64,000 bases of DNA from an uncultured Clostridium sp. (GTDB lineage: Bacteria; Bacillota; Clostridia; Clostridiales; Clostridiaceae): contig CAKVLD010000008.1 of the NCBI GenBank assembly GCA_934755305.1, positions 1 to 64,000 on the forward strand, written 5' to 3'. Shown piece after piece: positions 1-8,543 of the stretch (positions within the stretch are counted from its first letter, which is position 1; the number at the start of each line of letters is the position of its first letter). The translations under genes were made by a program, and so were the position numbers. Below the pieces are notes generated by a model that saw only the letters and a list, made by a program, of their open reading frames with translations, was not told the DNA's origin and ran no database searches.

Positions 1-180
1 TCCGTTGCTGAGAAGATATATGAAAGACATAAAATATTAACTGATTGCCTTATAAAGTTAGGTGTTGATGAAAAAATCGCTTCTGAAGATGCTTGTCGTA
101 TTGAGCATATAATTAGTAATGAAAGTTTTGAAAAAATAAAATATTATTATAAAAACAACCTTATATTGAATGAGGATTAA
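1..180 (+). CDS. DtxR/MntR-family metal-dependent repressor, C-terminal part (cut by window edge)
   Basis: Frame 1 is open from base 1 to a TAA at 178-180 and gives 59 residues with no start, so the gene begins outside the window. The residues YERHKILTDCLIKLGV and, further on, the DACRIEH and ISNESFEKIK segments match the dimerisation and metal-binding domain of DtxR/MntR repressors, with the conserved His and Glu ligand positions. These proteins bind DNA when loaded with Fe(II) or Mn(II). It converges on the metallophore transport unit and shares a terminator with it. It is the natural candidate to read the GTTAGT-type palindromes at 8447 and 28158. Family assignment is by eye and quite secure; the metal sensed is not known. 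Confidence 0.85.
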   Translation, partial: SVAEKIYERHKILTDCLIKLGVDEKIASEDACRIEHIISNESFEKIKYYYKNNLILNED

Positions 181-203
181 TCATTCAATATAAGGTTATT
201 TTT
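157..203. terminator. Bidirectional intrinsic terminator between the DtxR gene and the thioesterase gene
   Basis: A perfect 17-bp stem (157-173 with 181-197) encloses a 7-nt loop that contains the repressor stop codon. A T-run follows on the plus strand (198-204) and an A-run precedes it (151-155), so it can serve both converging genes. Confidence 0.9.
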
Positions 204-257
204 TCTCTACATTTATATTACATAAAACTTTGTTTGCGTTTAATGCGACAACCCTTT

Positions 258-998
258 TTATATTTTAATTTCCTTAATCAACTCTTTATAATAATTCATT
301 TTTTCATCATAGATAAAAAAGTGATCTCCATTAAAACTTTTTAACTTGAAAGTATTATTAGTTACCTCTGACCAATGACTCATAATACCTTCATCTGCTT
401 CATAGTCATACTTAGCTGAATGAGCTATTATAGGAATATTTATCTTTTCCCCTTTGTACTCATAACTTTCATTAAGCTTGTAATCATTTCGTATAATAGG
501 AATCATAAATTTTAAAAGAGCCTCATTCTCAAAAAACTCTTTTGGAGTACCATTGACCCTTTTCATTTCATCTATTAAAGCTTCATCCCCCATATAACTT
601 TTAAACTTATCTTCATTAGGAAAATGAGGTGCCTGCCTTCCTACTACAATTAATTTTTCCGGTTTAATCTCATGTATTTTTTCTAATTTAGATGCTATAT
701 CAAAAGCTATAATAGCTCCCATACTATGACCAAATAAATAAAATCTTTCGTTATTTATCTTTTTTGCAATTGATTGTGATAATTGTTCTGTTAGCTTTTC
801 AAAGTCAGTTATAGCCTCTTCCCCTATCCTCGTTCCTTTCCCTGGCAGTTCTACAGGTATAACTTCAATTTCAGAATCTCTTTTTAGCCATTTTCTAAAA
901 ATTAATGCACTCCTCCCTGCATGTGAAAAGCAAAACACTTTTATATTTTTGTTTTCTTCTAAATCATCAAAAGGAAAACATACATTTTCTTTATTCAT
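258..998 (-). CDS. Type II thioesterase (YbtT-like, editing)
   Basis: An alpha/beta-hydrolase of 246 aa with the GHSMG nucleophile elbow (Ser near residue 91) and a C-terminal GDHFF histidine, the usual layout and length of type II thioesterases such as YbtT, GrsT and LgrE. These free-standing enzymes remove mis-primed or stalled acyl groups from carrier proteins of NRPS lines. I chose the ATG at 998, which has GGAG nine bases upstream and overlaps the ABC gene stop as TAATG. A GTG at 1013 would add five residues but lacks a good ribosome site. It is the last gene of the transport unit, translationally coupled to the ABC gene before it. Confidence 0.88.
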   Translation of the reverse strand: MNKENVCFPFDDLEENKNIKVFCFSHAGRSALIFRKWLKRDSEIEVIPVELPGKGTRIGEEAITDFEKLTEQLSQSIAKKINNERFYLFGHSMGAIIAFDIASKLEKIHEIKPEKLIVVGRQAPHFPNEDKFKSYMGDEALIDEMKRVNGTPKEFFENEALLKFMIPIIRNDYKLNESYEYKGEKINIPIIAHSAKYDYEADEGIMSHWSEVTNNTFKLKSFNGDHFFIYDEKMNYYKELIKEIKI

Positions 999-2746
999 TA
1001 TGCTATGCTCCACTCTTCTGCTTTTTCACGTATATCTATAAATTTCTTATAAGTTCCTTTTTGCATTATTAACTCTTTATGAGTACCTCTTTGTTCTATT
1101 CTTCCATTATTAACAACTAAGATTTGATCTGCATTTTCTATAGTAGCTAATCTATGTGCAATTATAATTATTGTCTTTCCAGTAGTTAACTCAGTTATTG
1201 CTTCTTGAATAAACTTTTCATTTTCTGGATCTATACTTGCAGTAGCTTCATCCAATATTACAATAGGTGAATCTTTTAATATCGCTCTTGCTATTGATAT
1301 ACGCTGTTTTTCACCACCAGATAAAGATGCTCCAGCCTCTCCTACTACGGTATCATATCCCTTAGGAAGCGCCTGTATAAAATCATGACATCTTGCCTTT
1401 TTAGCGGCCTCTACAACTTCTTCAAAAGTAGCATTAGGATTTCCAAATTTAATATTATTTAAGATAGTATCATTAAAAAGATATACCTTTTGAAAAACCA
1501 TACTGATATTAGAAAGAAGGCTATCACAAGTAAACTTCTTAACATCTACTCCTCCAAGAGTTACCTTTCCTGAATTAACATCATAAAAACGAGCAATAAG
1601 ATTACAAATAGTTGATTTACCACTTCCCGATGGCCCTACTATAGCAGTTGTAGTATTTTGTGGTATGGTAAATGATACATTCTGTAAGATTTTCTTTGTT
1701 TCATAAGCAAAATCAACATTTCTAAACTCAATATCATAAGACTTAACTTCTATATCTCTTCCATCTTTATCTATGAACTCAGCCTTCTTTATTGCTTCTA
1801 ACTTATCCATAATTGAATCTAATAATTCTAATACATGAGTGGCATCATTAACTGTTTCTACCTGACCAAAAATAACAAAAGAGAAAATAGTCATCATTAA
1901 CATTATAGGTAGATTCATCTCTCCACTTAATACCTGCACAGAAGAAATAAGAACTAAAGCAACAGATGCTATTTTTAGAGAAAGTAAATGAAGACAATTA
2001 TAAGGTACATATTCTCTTTGTATCTTTAAATTTATTTTTTTACTATCATTATACGCATTTACAATCCCATCTTTAGCTACACCATTTTGCTTAAATGCCT
2101 TTACTATAGACATTCCTTTTATATATTCTAAAGTAGCAGAAATCATGTCTTCTTGAGACTTTTCATGAACTGGTGCATTTTCTTTACTTCTACTTCCTAA
2201 TAATTTCAAAAATAATGCAGATAGTAAAACTCCTGCTAATGCAATTAATCCAATTTTCACATTATATATAAACAAACATAAAATCATTGTAATTGTAGTT
2301 ATATATCCATTAACCACTAAATCTATCATCTTCATTGAATATAACTCCATATAAGATAAATCAGTAGTTACTGCTGCTGCTAATTCTCCTGCATTATTAG
2401 AATTAAAAAATCCTAGAGACACACGTTTTAATATATATCCTATTTTAATTCTTTCTTCTGCTGTTACTTCATAACCAATACTTTCTTGAGAAGTAGCTCG
2501 TAAATATGCTGTTAGAAATCTTCCAAGTACTGCAAATATCATAAATAATAATGTATATAAAACATATTTACCTTCTAACTTACTCACTCCATTATAATCA
2601 TCAATAATTAAACTTAGTGCATATGCAACTGCCATAATAGGCATTGCTGTAAAAATGCTATTAAAAAAAGAATATACAAATCCTTTATAAAGATTCTTCT
2701 TCCATTCTCCTGACCACTTAATTACACGCTTTATTATCTTTAACAT
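998..2746 (-). CDS. ABC transporter, fused membrane and ATPase domains (YbtQ-like)
   Basis: A 582-aa half-transporter with a six-helix exporter-type membrane domain (about residues 15-310) and a C-terminal ATPase. Visible motifs are Walker A GPSGSGKST near 372, signature LSGGEKQR near 478 and Walker B IVILDEATA near 497. The start ATG at 2746 has AAGGAGG nine bases upstream and overlaps the end of the preceding ABC gene by 7 bp. The pair probably forms a heterodimer. In Yersinia, YbtP and YbtQ have this exporter fold yet import the iron-loaded siderophore, so either import or export is possible here. The substrate is inferred from context only. Confidence 0.88.
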   Translation of the reverse strand: MLKIIKRVIKWSGEWKKNLYKGFVYSFFNSIFTAMPIMAVAYALSLIIDDYNGVSKLEGKYVLYTLLFMIFAVLGRFLTAYLRATSQESIGYEVTAEERIKIGYILKRVSLGFFNSNNAGELAAAVTTDLSYMELYSMKMIDLVVNGYITTITMILCLFIYNVKIGLIALAGVLLSALFLKLLGSRSKENAPVHEKSQEDMISATLEYIKGMSIVKAFKQNGVAKDGIVNAYNDSKKINLKIQREYVPYNCLHLLSLKIASVALVLISSVQVLSGEMNLPIMLMMTIFSFVIFGQVETVNDATHVLELLDSIMDKLEAIKKAEFIDKDGRDIEVKSYDIEFRNVDFAYETKKILQNVSFTIPQNTTTAIVGPSGSGKSTICNLIARFYDVNSGKVTLGGVDVKKFTCDSLLSNISMVFQKVYLFNDTILNNIKFGNPNATFEEVVEAAKKARCHDFIQALPKGYDTVVGEAGASLSGGEKQRISIARAILKDSPIVILDEATASIDPENEKFIQEAITELTTGKTIIIIAHRLATIENADQILVVNNGRIEQRGTHKELIMQKGTYKKFIDIREKAEEWSIA

Positions 2747-4515
2747 GCTGAACGACCTCCTTTTGAATTAATATTAGCTGCCCACTTCTTAGCTCCTATA
2801 TGTGATTCCCACATATCTAAATATAATGGACAACTATTTAATAATTCATTATGTGTTCCTACTGTTTCTATTGAACCATTTCTCAACACAACTATTTGGT
2901 CTGCATTCTTTATTGTTGATAATCTATGAGCTATAACTAATAGAGTTTTGCCTTTTGTTAACTCTGAAATAGATTTTTGTAATTTAGCTTCATTTTCTGG
3001 ATCTGTAAAAGCAGTAGCTTCATCTAATATAACTATTGGAGCATTCTTTAATATAGCTCTTGCTATGGCTATACGCTGCTTTTCACCACCTGAAAGCTTA
3101 CCGCCAGCTTCTCCTGCTGTAGTATCATATCCATTTTCAAGTCTTAATACAAACTCATCACATTGAGCTAATTTTGCTGCTCTATAAACTTCTTCATCTG
3201 TAGCCTTAGGATTACCTAAACGTATATTTTCTTTTAAAGAACAATTAAATAAGAAGTTATCTTGTGTTACAAAACTTATACAATCAGCAAGTTGTGTTAA
3301 TGGTATCTTTTTAATATCTACACCACCAATAGTAATATTTCCATCTGTAACATCCCAAAAACGTGCTATTAAACGTGCTATTGTAGATTTTCCACCACCT
3401 GATGGTCCAACTAATGCAGTAAATTTATTTTCTGGTATGCTGCAACTAATACCATTTAATATCTTTTTATCATCCTTATTATAAGAAAAAGATACATTAT
3501 TAAGTTCAATATTATATTTTTCAATTTTAGCAGGAGTTTTTGCATTTTTTAACGTTGGTAAATTTAAAAGATATTCTACATCATTTACTGCATATTCTAT
3601 AGACTTAGCTTGATTTACAAAGGATGTAAAACTAACAAGAGGGGCTACTATTCCTAAAGATAAAATTAAACAAATTGTTAGATCTGATGGAGTTATACTT
3701 CCATTTAAATATAAATACATACCTATTGGCACTGTTCCTAATAATGTTGATGGTAAAACAGCTGAACCAAAGTTCATTAACTTCCAAGTACTTTTAAACC
3801 AATCTAATGTATATTCCTTAAAAGATGTTATAGCCTTAGAAAACTTCTCATAAGAAGAACTTGATTGGTTAAATGCTTTTATTACTTCTATTCCTTCTGT
3901 GTACTCAATTATTACACTATTTACATAATTGCTTGCTTCCATATAATCATTATATTTCTTACTGTAATCTGCCATCATTTTTATATAAGCTATCATAGCA
4001 ATTGGTACTGTAATCATTGATGCAAGCGCCATTCTCCAATCTATATATAGCAAGTATATAAATACTGATATTGGTATAAGTAAATTAGAAATTCCTTCTG
4101 GAATTAAGTGAGCTAAGGGAACTTCAATAGTTTCAACCCTATCTACAATAATACTTTTTAACTTTCCTACAGATTCATTCATAACAGTACCAAGAGGTGC
4201 CTGCATTAATTTATCTGCAATACTTAATCTCATATTTTCTAATATTGTATAAGCTGATGTATGTGATAATGTAGTTGATATTGCATAAAATAATACTTTG
4301 CAAAAGTATCCTGCAAAACAAACTCCTATCCAAAATAAAATATTATTAACTTCCTTATTACCACTTAAAAACAAGTCAATTATTTTATATACACTTATAT
4401 ATGGTATTAATCCTCCTAATACACTTATTACTGCACATATCACAGACATTGCCATTTTAAACCTACACTGACTAGCAAAAGAAAGAACTACTCCCATCCA
4501 ATTTTTCTTTTTCAT
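2740..4515 (-). CDS. ABC transporter, fused membrane and ATPase domains (YbtP-like)
   Basis: A 591-aa partner of the next gene with the same architecture: six predicted helices, then an ATPase with Walker A GPSGGGKST near residue 372, LSGGEKQR and the Walker B stretch IVILDEATA. The residues after Walker B read FTDPENE where the partner has SIDPENE, so the two ATP sites are not identical, as in heterodimeric exporters. The ribosome site is AAAGGAG before the ATG. The gene follows the AraC gene after a 125-bp gap that holds a possible promoter, ATGGAG repeats and a Fur-type box, so it may be transcribed separately from the ECF genes upstream. The role in metallophore traffic is inferred. Confidence 0.88.
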   Translation of the reverse strand: MKKKNWMGVVLSFASQCRFKMAMSVICAVISVLGGLIPYISVYKIIDLFLSGNKEVNNILFWIGVCFAGYFCKVLFYAISTTLSHTSAYTILENMRLSIADKLMQAPLGTVMNESVGKLKSIIVDRVETIEVPLAHLIPEGISNLLIPISVFIYLLYIDWRMALASMITVPIAMIAYIKMMADYSKKYNDYMEASNYVNSVIIEYTEGIEVIKAFNQSSSSYEKFSKAITSFKEYTLDWFKSTWKLMNFGSAVLPSTLLGTVPIGMYLYLNGSITPSDLTICLILSLGIVAPLVSFTSFVNQAKSIEYAVNDVEYLLNLPTLKNAKTPAKIEKYNIELNNVSFSYNKDDKKILNGISCSIPENKFTALVGPSGGGKSTIARLIARFWDVTDGNITIGGVDIKKIPLTQLADCISFVTQDNFLFNCSLKENIRLGNPKATDEEVYRAAKLAQCDEFVLRLENGYDTTAGEAGGKLSGGEKQRIAIARAILKNAPIVILDEATAFTDPENEAKLQKSISELTKGKTLLVIAHRLSTIKNADQIVVLRNGSIETVGTHNELLNSCPLYLDMWESHIGAKKWAANINSKGGRSAC

Positions 4516-4554
4516 CTTCTTTTCTCCTTTCTTTGATTTATATCATCATATAGT

Positions 4555-4569
4555 TGATAATAGTTATCA
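4555..4569. promoter_or_regulatory. Fur-type box ahead of the ABC transporter genes
   Basis: TGATAATAGTTATCA is a 6-3-6 perfect inverted repeat and matches the 7-1-7 Fur/PerR consensus TGATAATNATTATCA at 13 of the 14 defined positions. It lies 40-55 bp upstream of the ABC start codon and just downstream of a TATAAT (minus strand, 4586-4591), a position suited to iron-dependent repression. Identified by eye; binding not shown. Confidence 0.6.
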
Positions 4570-4585
4570 CTTTTATTATGAACTT

Positions 4586-4591
4586 ATTATA
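4586..4591 (-). promoter_or_regulatory. Candidate -10 box for the ABC transporter genes
   Basis: On the minus strand this reads TATAAT. At 17-bp spacing the -35 region would be TAGATA, a poor match, which is what one expects of a promoter that needs an activator. The ATGGAG repeat at 4615-4640 abuts that -35 region. Confidence 0.4.
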
Positions 4592-4614
4592 TTTTCCATT
4601 TTTTAATATATCTA

Positions 4615-4640
4615 CTCCATAACAAAACAAAATGCTCCAT
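4615..4640 (-). promoter_or_regulatory. Tandem direct repeat, likely AraC activator site (ABC promoter)
   Basis: On the minus strand ATGGAG occurs twice, at 4635-4640 and 4615-4620, exactly 20 bp apart, i.e. two helical turns. Tandem half-sites with about 21-bp spacing are the usual target of AraC-family dimers. The same arrangement recurs at 8544-8569 ahead of the ECF genes, and the 13-bp contexts GTCTAAATGGAGC and GACTAAATGGAGC differ by one base. Confidence 0.5.
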
Positions 4641-5594
4641 TTAGACAAAAGATTTTCTATACTCTTGTGGAGATTTTCCCATAACACTTTTAAAGGCAGA
4701 TGAAAATTTACTTGAATTATCATATCCAACTTTTCCTGCAATTACAGATATATTTTCTTTTGTCTTTATTAACATTGTAGCAGCTGTATTCATTCTATAT
4801 GCTCTAATATAAGAATAAACAGAAGTACCATATACCCCTTTAAAGCATTGTTTCATAGAAGTTAAAGGTATTTCGAACCTTTCTGATAACTCTTTTAAAG
4901 TAAAATGCTTTTCTTGATTAGCTGTAATAAATTCTTGAATTTTTTTAACTTTTTCTACTTGAGATTTATAAAAATAAGATTTTTCTCTTCTATTAGAAGG
5001 AACACTTGATAAATCTAAATATAATAAAAGCTCTAAAACTTTTACTTTAAAATAATCCTCTCTAATAGAATCTGAAACTGTATATAGATCTAAAAATATA
5101 TTATTTATATGTTGTTCTGTTTTTATAATAACTGGTTCATCATTACTGCAAAACTTTTCTTTAAGATTATATAAATTTACAGAAAAGCCTCCAAATATAC
5201 TTTCTAATGTTTTTGAGGCTTCTTGTAAATAAAAGCATATAGATATTCCATGATAATGATGAAGTGGAAATTCAAAATTACCATTATGATAACTTTTAGT
5301 GCTAATTTGCAAATCTCCACTTTCTACATAGAAATACGTATCATTTTTTAACTTCCACTCAATACGTCCTTCTCTACAATAATCTATACAAATAATATCT
5401 GACGTAGATTTAAACTTTGAATTACAATTACCCATATGAAAGTCATTATACATAATAATAATTCCAGGAAATACATTAAAGGCAGTCATAGTACCTTCTC
5501 CACTTTCATCTACCATTTCATATATATCATATTTATCACTTTTTGAATTTTTTTGTACATTACTCCCTAAATTAGTTTCGTCATTATCTAACAT
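4641..5594 (-). CDS. AraC-family transcriptional regulator (YbtA-like)
   Basis: A 317-aa protein with an N-terminal ligand/dimer domain and a C-terminal AraC double helix-turn-helix (about residues 215-315) ending in the typical GKSPQEYRK tail. The Yersinia counterpart YbtA activates siderophore and transporter genes when it senses the siderophore. I start at the ATG at 5594, nine bases after AGGAGG. The TTG at 5600 sits only three bases from it. The start overlaps the ECF ATPase gene by 11 bp. A position inside the transport unit suggests feedback on uptake genes. The paired ATGGAG repeats before the ABC and ECF genes are its most likely targets. Confidence 0.85.
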   Translation of the reverse strand: MLDNDETNLGSNVQKNSKSDKYDIYEMVDESGEGTMTAFNVFPGIIIMYNDFHMGNCNSKFKSTSDIICIDYCREGRIEWKLKNDTYFYVESGDLQISTKSYHNGNFEFPLHHYHGISICFYLQEASKTLESIFGGFSVNLYNLKEKFCSNDEPVIIKTEQHINNIFLDLYTVSDSIREDYFKVKVLELLLYLDLSSVPSNRREKSYFYKSQVEKVKKIQEFITANQEKHFTLKELSERFEIPLTSMKQCFKGVYGTSVYSYIRAYRMNTAATMLIKTKENISVIAGKVGYDNSSKFSSAFKSVMGKSPQEYRKSFV

Positions 5595-7071
5595 TCTCAA
5601 GCTCCTCCTGATATCTTAGAAAGAATGACAATACCTTATCTATACCAACTTCATCCATAGGATAGTTATCTACAACTTTTCCTTTTTCTAAATGAACTAT
5701 ATAGGTACAACAATTTAAAATAAATTCTAAATCATGAGTTATTATAAATTGTGTTTTATCAAGGGATTGTAACTTTTTAATATTCTTTGAAACCTGCTTC
5801 ATATGTCTTAAATCTAATCCACTTGTAGGTTCATCAAAAAGAATTACTTTACGATTAGATACTACTGCACTAGCTATTGCTACTCTTTGTTTTTGACCTC
5901 CAGATAAAGACATAGGATGTCTATCTTTCATTTTTAATAAATCACAGCTTTCTAATACTTCCTCTGCTTCTTTAATATTTGGCTTTTCCATACTAAGCAA
6001 TACTTCATCTATAACGCTTTCAGTAAATAACTGATGGTTTACATCCTGCATTACCATATAACACTTCTTTAATCTCTTAGAAGCTTTATATTCTTCTTTA
6101 TTTATTCGCATGACTCCTTTAGACTTCTTCTTCAAACCACATAAACATTTAGCAAAAGTTGATTTTCCTGCACCATTATGACCTATAATAGCTACTATAG
6201 ATCCTATAGGAATCTCTAAGTTAGGTATATCTATAACCGGATGTTTCCTTTTATAACCAAAAGAAAAATCTGATAAAACAAGCTTGTCATCATCTTTTTT
6301 GTTAAGATTTTTATTTAACTGTAGCTGGTTTAAAGAAAGTGGTCTAAGGCCTAGTTCTTCTAGTTTTTTAGCATTCATTAACTTTAATTGATTTGGAGAA
6401 AACTCTTTTTCAATCATTCCTTCTTTCATGTATATAACTCTATCTATCAATTCCTTTAAGTAGTATAATCTATGCTCTGCAATAACAATAGTCTTTCCTT
6501 TCTTTTTCCAAAATGAAATTAATTCCCGTAAATCTTCTATAGCTTCTGTATCTAAATTAGATGATGGTTCATCTAAAATAAATATTTCAGGTCCAGTAGC
6601 AGATACCGATGCACAAGCTATCTTTTGTTTTTCACCACCAGATAATTCAAAGATACTTCGCTCCATTAATGATTGAATTTTAAAGTTTGAAACTGTATTT
6701 TTTACTCTATCTAATATTACTTCTCGTGATAAACCTTGATTTTCACAACCAAAAGATATCTCGCTAGTTGTATCTACATTAAAAAATTGTGACCTAGGAT
6801 TTTGAAATACAGAACCAACCATTTTTGCTGTTTCTTGAAGGGGACGTTTATTTATCTCTAAATTATTTACAAGTACACTTCCCTCTAAATTTCCACCATA
6901 ATAATTAGGAATAAGCCCATTCATTAATCTTATTAAAGTTGTTTTTCCACATCCTGATTCTCCACAAATTAATACTAATTCCCCTTGTTTTATACTTAAG
7001 TTTATATTCTTTAAGCTACCTTTTCCTATACCCTTATTATAATTATAATTAACATTCCTTAATTCAATCAT
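5584..7071 (-). CDS. ECF transporter ATPase, two fused ABC domains
   Basis: At 495 aa it contains two complete CbiO/EcfA-type ATPase domains. The first has Walker A GESGCGKTT near residue 40 and signature LSGGEKQK near 144; the second has GHNGAGKST near 300 and LSGGQKQR near 388. Standard ECF systems use two separate ATPase genes (ecfA1 and ecfA2); here they are one chain. The ATG at 7071 has AGGAGG seven bases upstream. It is followed by AraC and preceded by the T and S components, so a full dedicated importer is encoded. The substrate is likely the metallophore, its metal or a precursor, an inference from position. Confidence 0.88.
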   Translation of the reverse strand: MIELRNVNYNYNKGIGKGSLKNINLSIKQGELVLICGESGCGKTTLIRLMNGLIPNYYGGNLEGSVLVNNLEINKRPLQETAKMVGSVFQNPRSQFFNVDTTSEISFGCENQGLSREVILDRVKNTVSNFKIQSLMERSIFELSGGEKQKIACASVSATGPEIFILDEPSSNLDTEAIEDLRELISFWKKKGKTIVIAEHRLYYLKELIDRVIYMKEGMIEKEFSPNQLKLMNAKKLEELGLRPLSLNQLQLNKNLNKKDDDKLVLSDFSFGYKRKHPVIDIPNLEIPIGSIVAIIGHNGAGKSTFAKCLCGLKKKSKGVMRINKEEYKASKRLKKCYMVMQDVNHQLFTESVIDEVLLSMEKPNIKEAEEVLESCDLLKMKDRHPMSLSGGQKQRVAIASAVVSNRKVILFDEPTSGLDLRHMKQVSKNIKKLQSLDKTQFIITHDLEFILNCCTYIVHLEKGKVVDNYPMDEVGIDKVLSFFLRYQEELENVR

Positions 7072-7081
7072 TTATATCCTC

Positions 7082-7810
7082 CTAATGAACAATAAAAACA
7101 ATCCACGCAATAACACATATTATAAGAAATATAATATCCCATAATCCAAAGCCAATATCACAAATATTAGTTCTTTTTTCTTTACCTCCAAGACCTCTAG
7201 TTAAAGAAGCAGCTGAAAGTTCTTCACCTATCTTAACTGAAGACATTAATAATGGTACCATTCTATACTCCAACATCTTCAAAGGATTCTTAAATAAGCT
7301 ACTCACGCCAATTCCTCTCATACGCATAGCATCTCCAATAGATTCTCCTTCTTCATATACTGTTGGAAAGAATCTGAACATTACTGACATAGGAATAGTT
7401 ATCTTATCTGTAACATGCATCTTTTCCATAGCCACTATAAATTCACTTACCTTTGTTGTTGAAAATAATACATATCCCATTACAAATCCTGGTAACATAC
7501 GTGAGAAAATTCCTGCTGTTCCTACTAACAAGAAATTAACCATTCCTGTCGTAGATGGAATTAATTCTATTTCACAAAAGAAAGCAAAACTATATACTAT
7601 TAAATATTTCATAGCATTTTCTATATGTTTATTTATCACTAATAATATAAAAGGGATTACGGCAAGGGCTGGTTTTATAATATTCATAATGCCTATACTT
7701 CCCCCACCAATAAGTACAGTACTTATTGTAAAAATAAGTAGGAGCTTAGTTCTAGGATCTATCTTAATCCCAGAACTATTTGCATTACTACTTATAAGCT
7801 CTTTCCTCAT
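7082..7810 (-). CDS. ECF transporter transmembrane (T) component
   Basis: A 242-aa integral membrane protein with several hydrophobic helices and the two coupling motifs of EcfT proteins, visible as MRMRGI and SLTRGL in the cytoplasmic region. These short Ala/Arg/Gly motifs contact the ATPases. It begins at an ATG that overlaps the stop of the S-component gene (TAATG), so the two are translationally coupled, and the ATPase gene follows after 10 bp. It couples ATP hydrolysis to toppling of the substrate-binding S subunit. Confidence 0.85.
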   Translation of the reverse strand: MRKELISSNANSSGIKIDPRTKLLLIFTISTVLIGGGSIGIMNIIKPALAVIPFILLVINKHIENAMKYLIVYSFAFFCEIELIPSTTGMVNFLLVGTAGIFSRMLPGFVMGYVLFSTTKVSEFIVAMEKMHVTDKITIPMSVMFRFFPTVYEEGESIGDAMRMRGIGVSSLFKNPLKMLEYRMVPLLMSSVKIGEELSAASLTRGLGGKEKRTNICDIGFGLWDIIFLIICVIAWIVFIVH

Positions 7811-8391
7811 TATACTATACCTGCTCTTTCAAAGTGCTTTTTCAAAACAGACTTTCCTAAGTATGCACCTATTATTCCTGCTATAAAGGTTAATACTAGT
7901 AAAAGTATGAAACTCCAATTAGGTACATAATTCATTAATGTATTTACGTAATTATCGCCAAAACTTTCTCTTAAATTTTCAAAATAACTATCTCTCATAA
8001 TAAACATTGGTATTAACATTCCTATTAACCATAAACTAAATACTCCATATCCAATAACTGCTTTTTTTATACTGCTATATCTTCCACTCTTTAATATAAG
8101 ATCTGCTAATAATCCAAAAACTAATCCCGTTATTATGCATATAAAACCATTACCAAATATAAACATCAATAACCCTGATATAATTCCTGTTATAGTTACC
8201 ATTCCAAACTTTTTTACCTTTGTTAGATAAAGCATGAATGGTATTCCTGCAACTATTGGACAAATAACAGGATCTAAAACTAATAAAAGAGGTATATATC
8301 CCAACATGCAACATGCAAAAAATACTATAAAATATATAGTAGTAAATACACCTACATTAATTAAATCTTTTGCTTGTAATTTATTATCCAT
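7810..8391 (-). CDS. ECF transporter substrate-binding (S) component, MptD-like
   Basis: A 193-aa protein with about five to six hydrophobic segments and no other domain, the usual size of an ECF S component. The overall pattern recalls the MptD/Trep_Strep group, whose substrates are poorly known. I chose the ATG at 8391 because GGAGGGAG lies eight bases upstream; an ATG at 8406 would overlap that site. It is the first gene of the transport unit, downstream of the palindrome at 8447 and the ATGGAG repeats. Because the T and ATPase genes follow directly, this is a dedicated (group I) ECF importer. The substrate cannot be read from the sequence. Confidence 0.78.
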   Translation of the reverse strand: MDNKLQAKDLINVGVFTTIYFIVFFACCMLGYIPLLLVLDPVICPIVAGIPFMLYLTKVKKFGMVTITGIISGLLMFIFGNGFICIITGLVFGLLADLILKSGRYSSIKKAVIGYGVFSLWLIGMLIPMFIMRDSYFENLRESFGDNYVNTLMNYVPNWSFILLLVLTFIAGIIGAYLGKSVLKKHFERAGIV

Positions 8392-8446
8392 TTCTTCTCC
8401 CTCCATAATCTACAAACTTAATAATAAAATGATTTTATAATTTCTA

Positions 8447-8462
8447 GTTAGTCTAAACTAAC
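8447..8462. promoter_or_regulatory. DtxR-type operator ahead of the transport unit
   Basis: GTTAGTCTAAACTAAC has 6-bp inverted arms around four bases. It differs by one base from the palindrome at 28158-28173. The TTAG...CTAA ends resemble DtxR/IdeR boxes. It directly follows a minus-strand TATACT (8466-8471) and precedes the ECF S gene by 55 bp, a good place for a repressor. Confidence 0.65.
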
Positions 8463-8543
8463 CAAAGTATATAAAAAAATATCCTGAACTTCATTATAAC
8501 TTTTTTCACATTATATGGTACTATATTCCACAAAAATATTCTG

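Noticed and set aside
4538..4741. Minus-strand frame overlapping the AraC gene and the ABC promoter gap
   Set aside because: It is out of frame with the AraC gene, has no family signature and no ribosome site; the region is better explained as AraC C-terminus plus control DNA.
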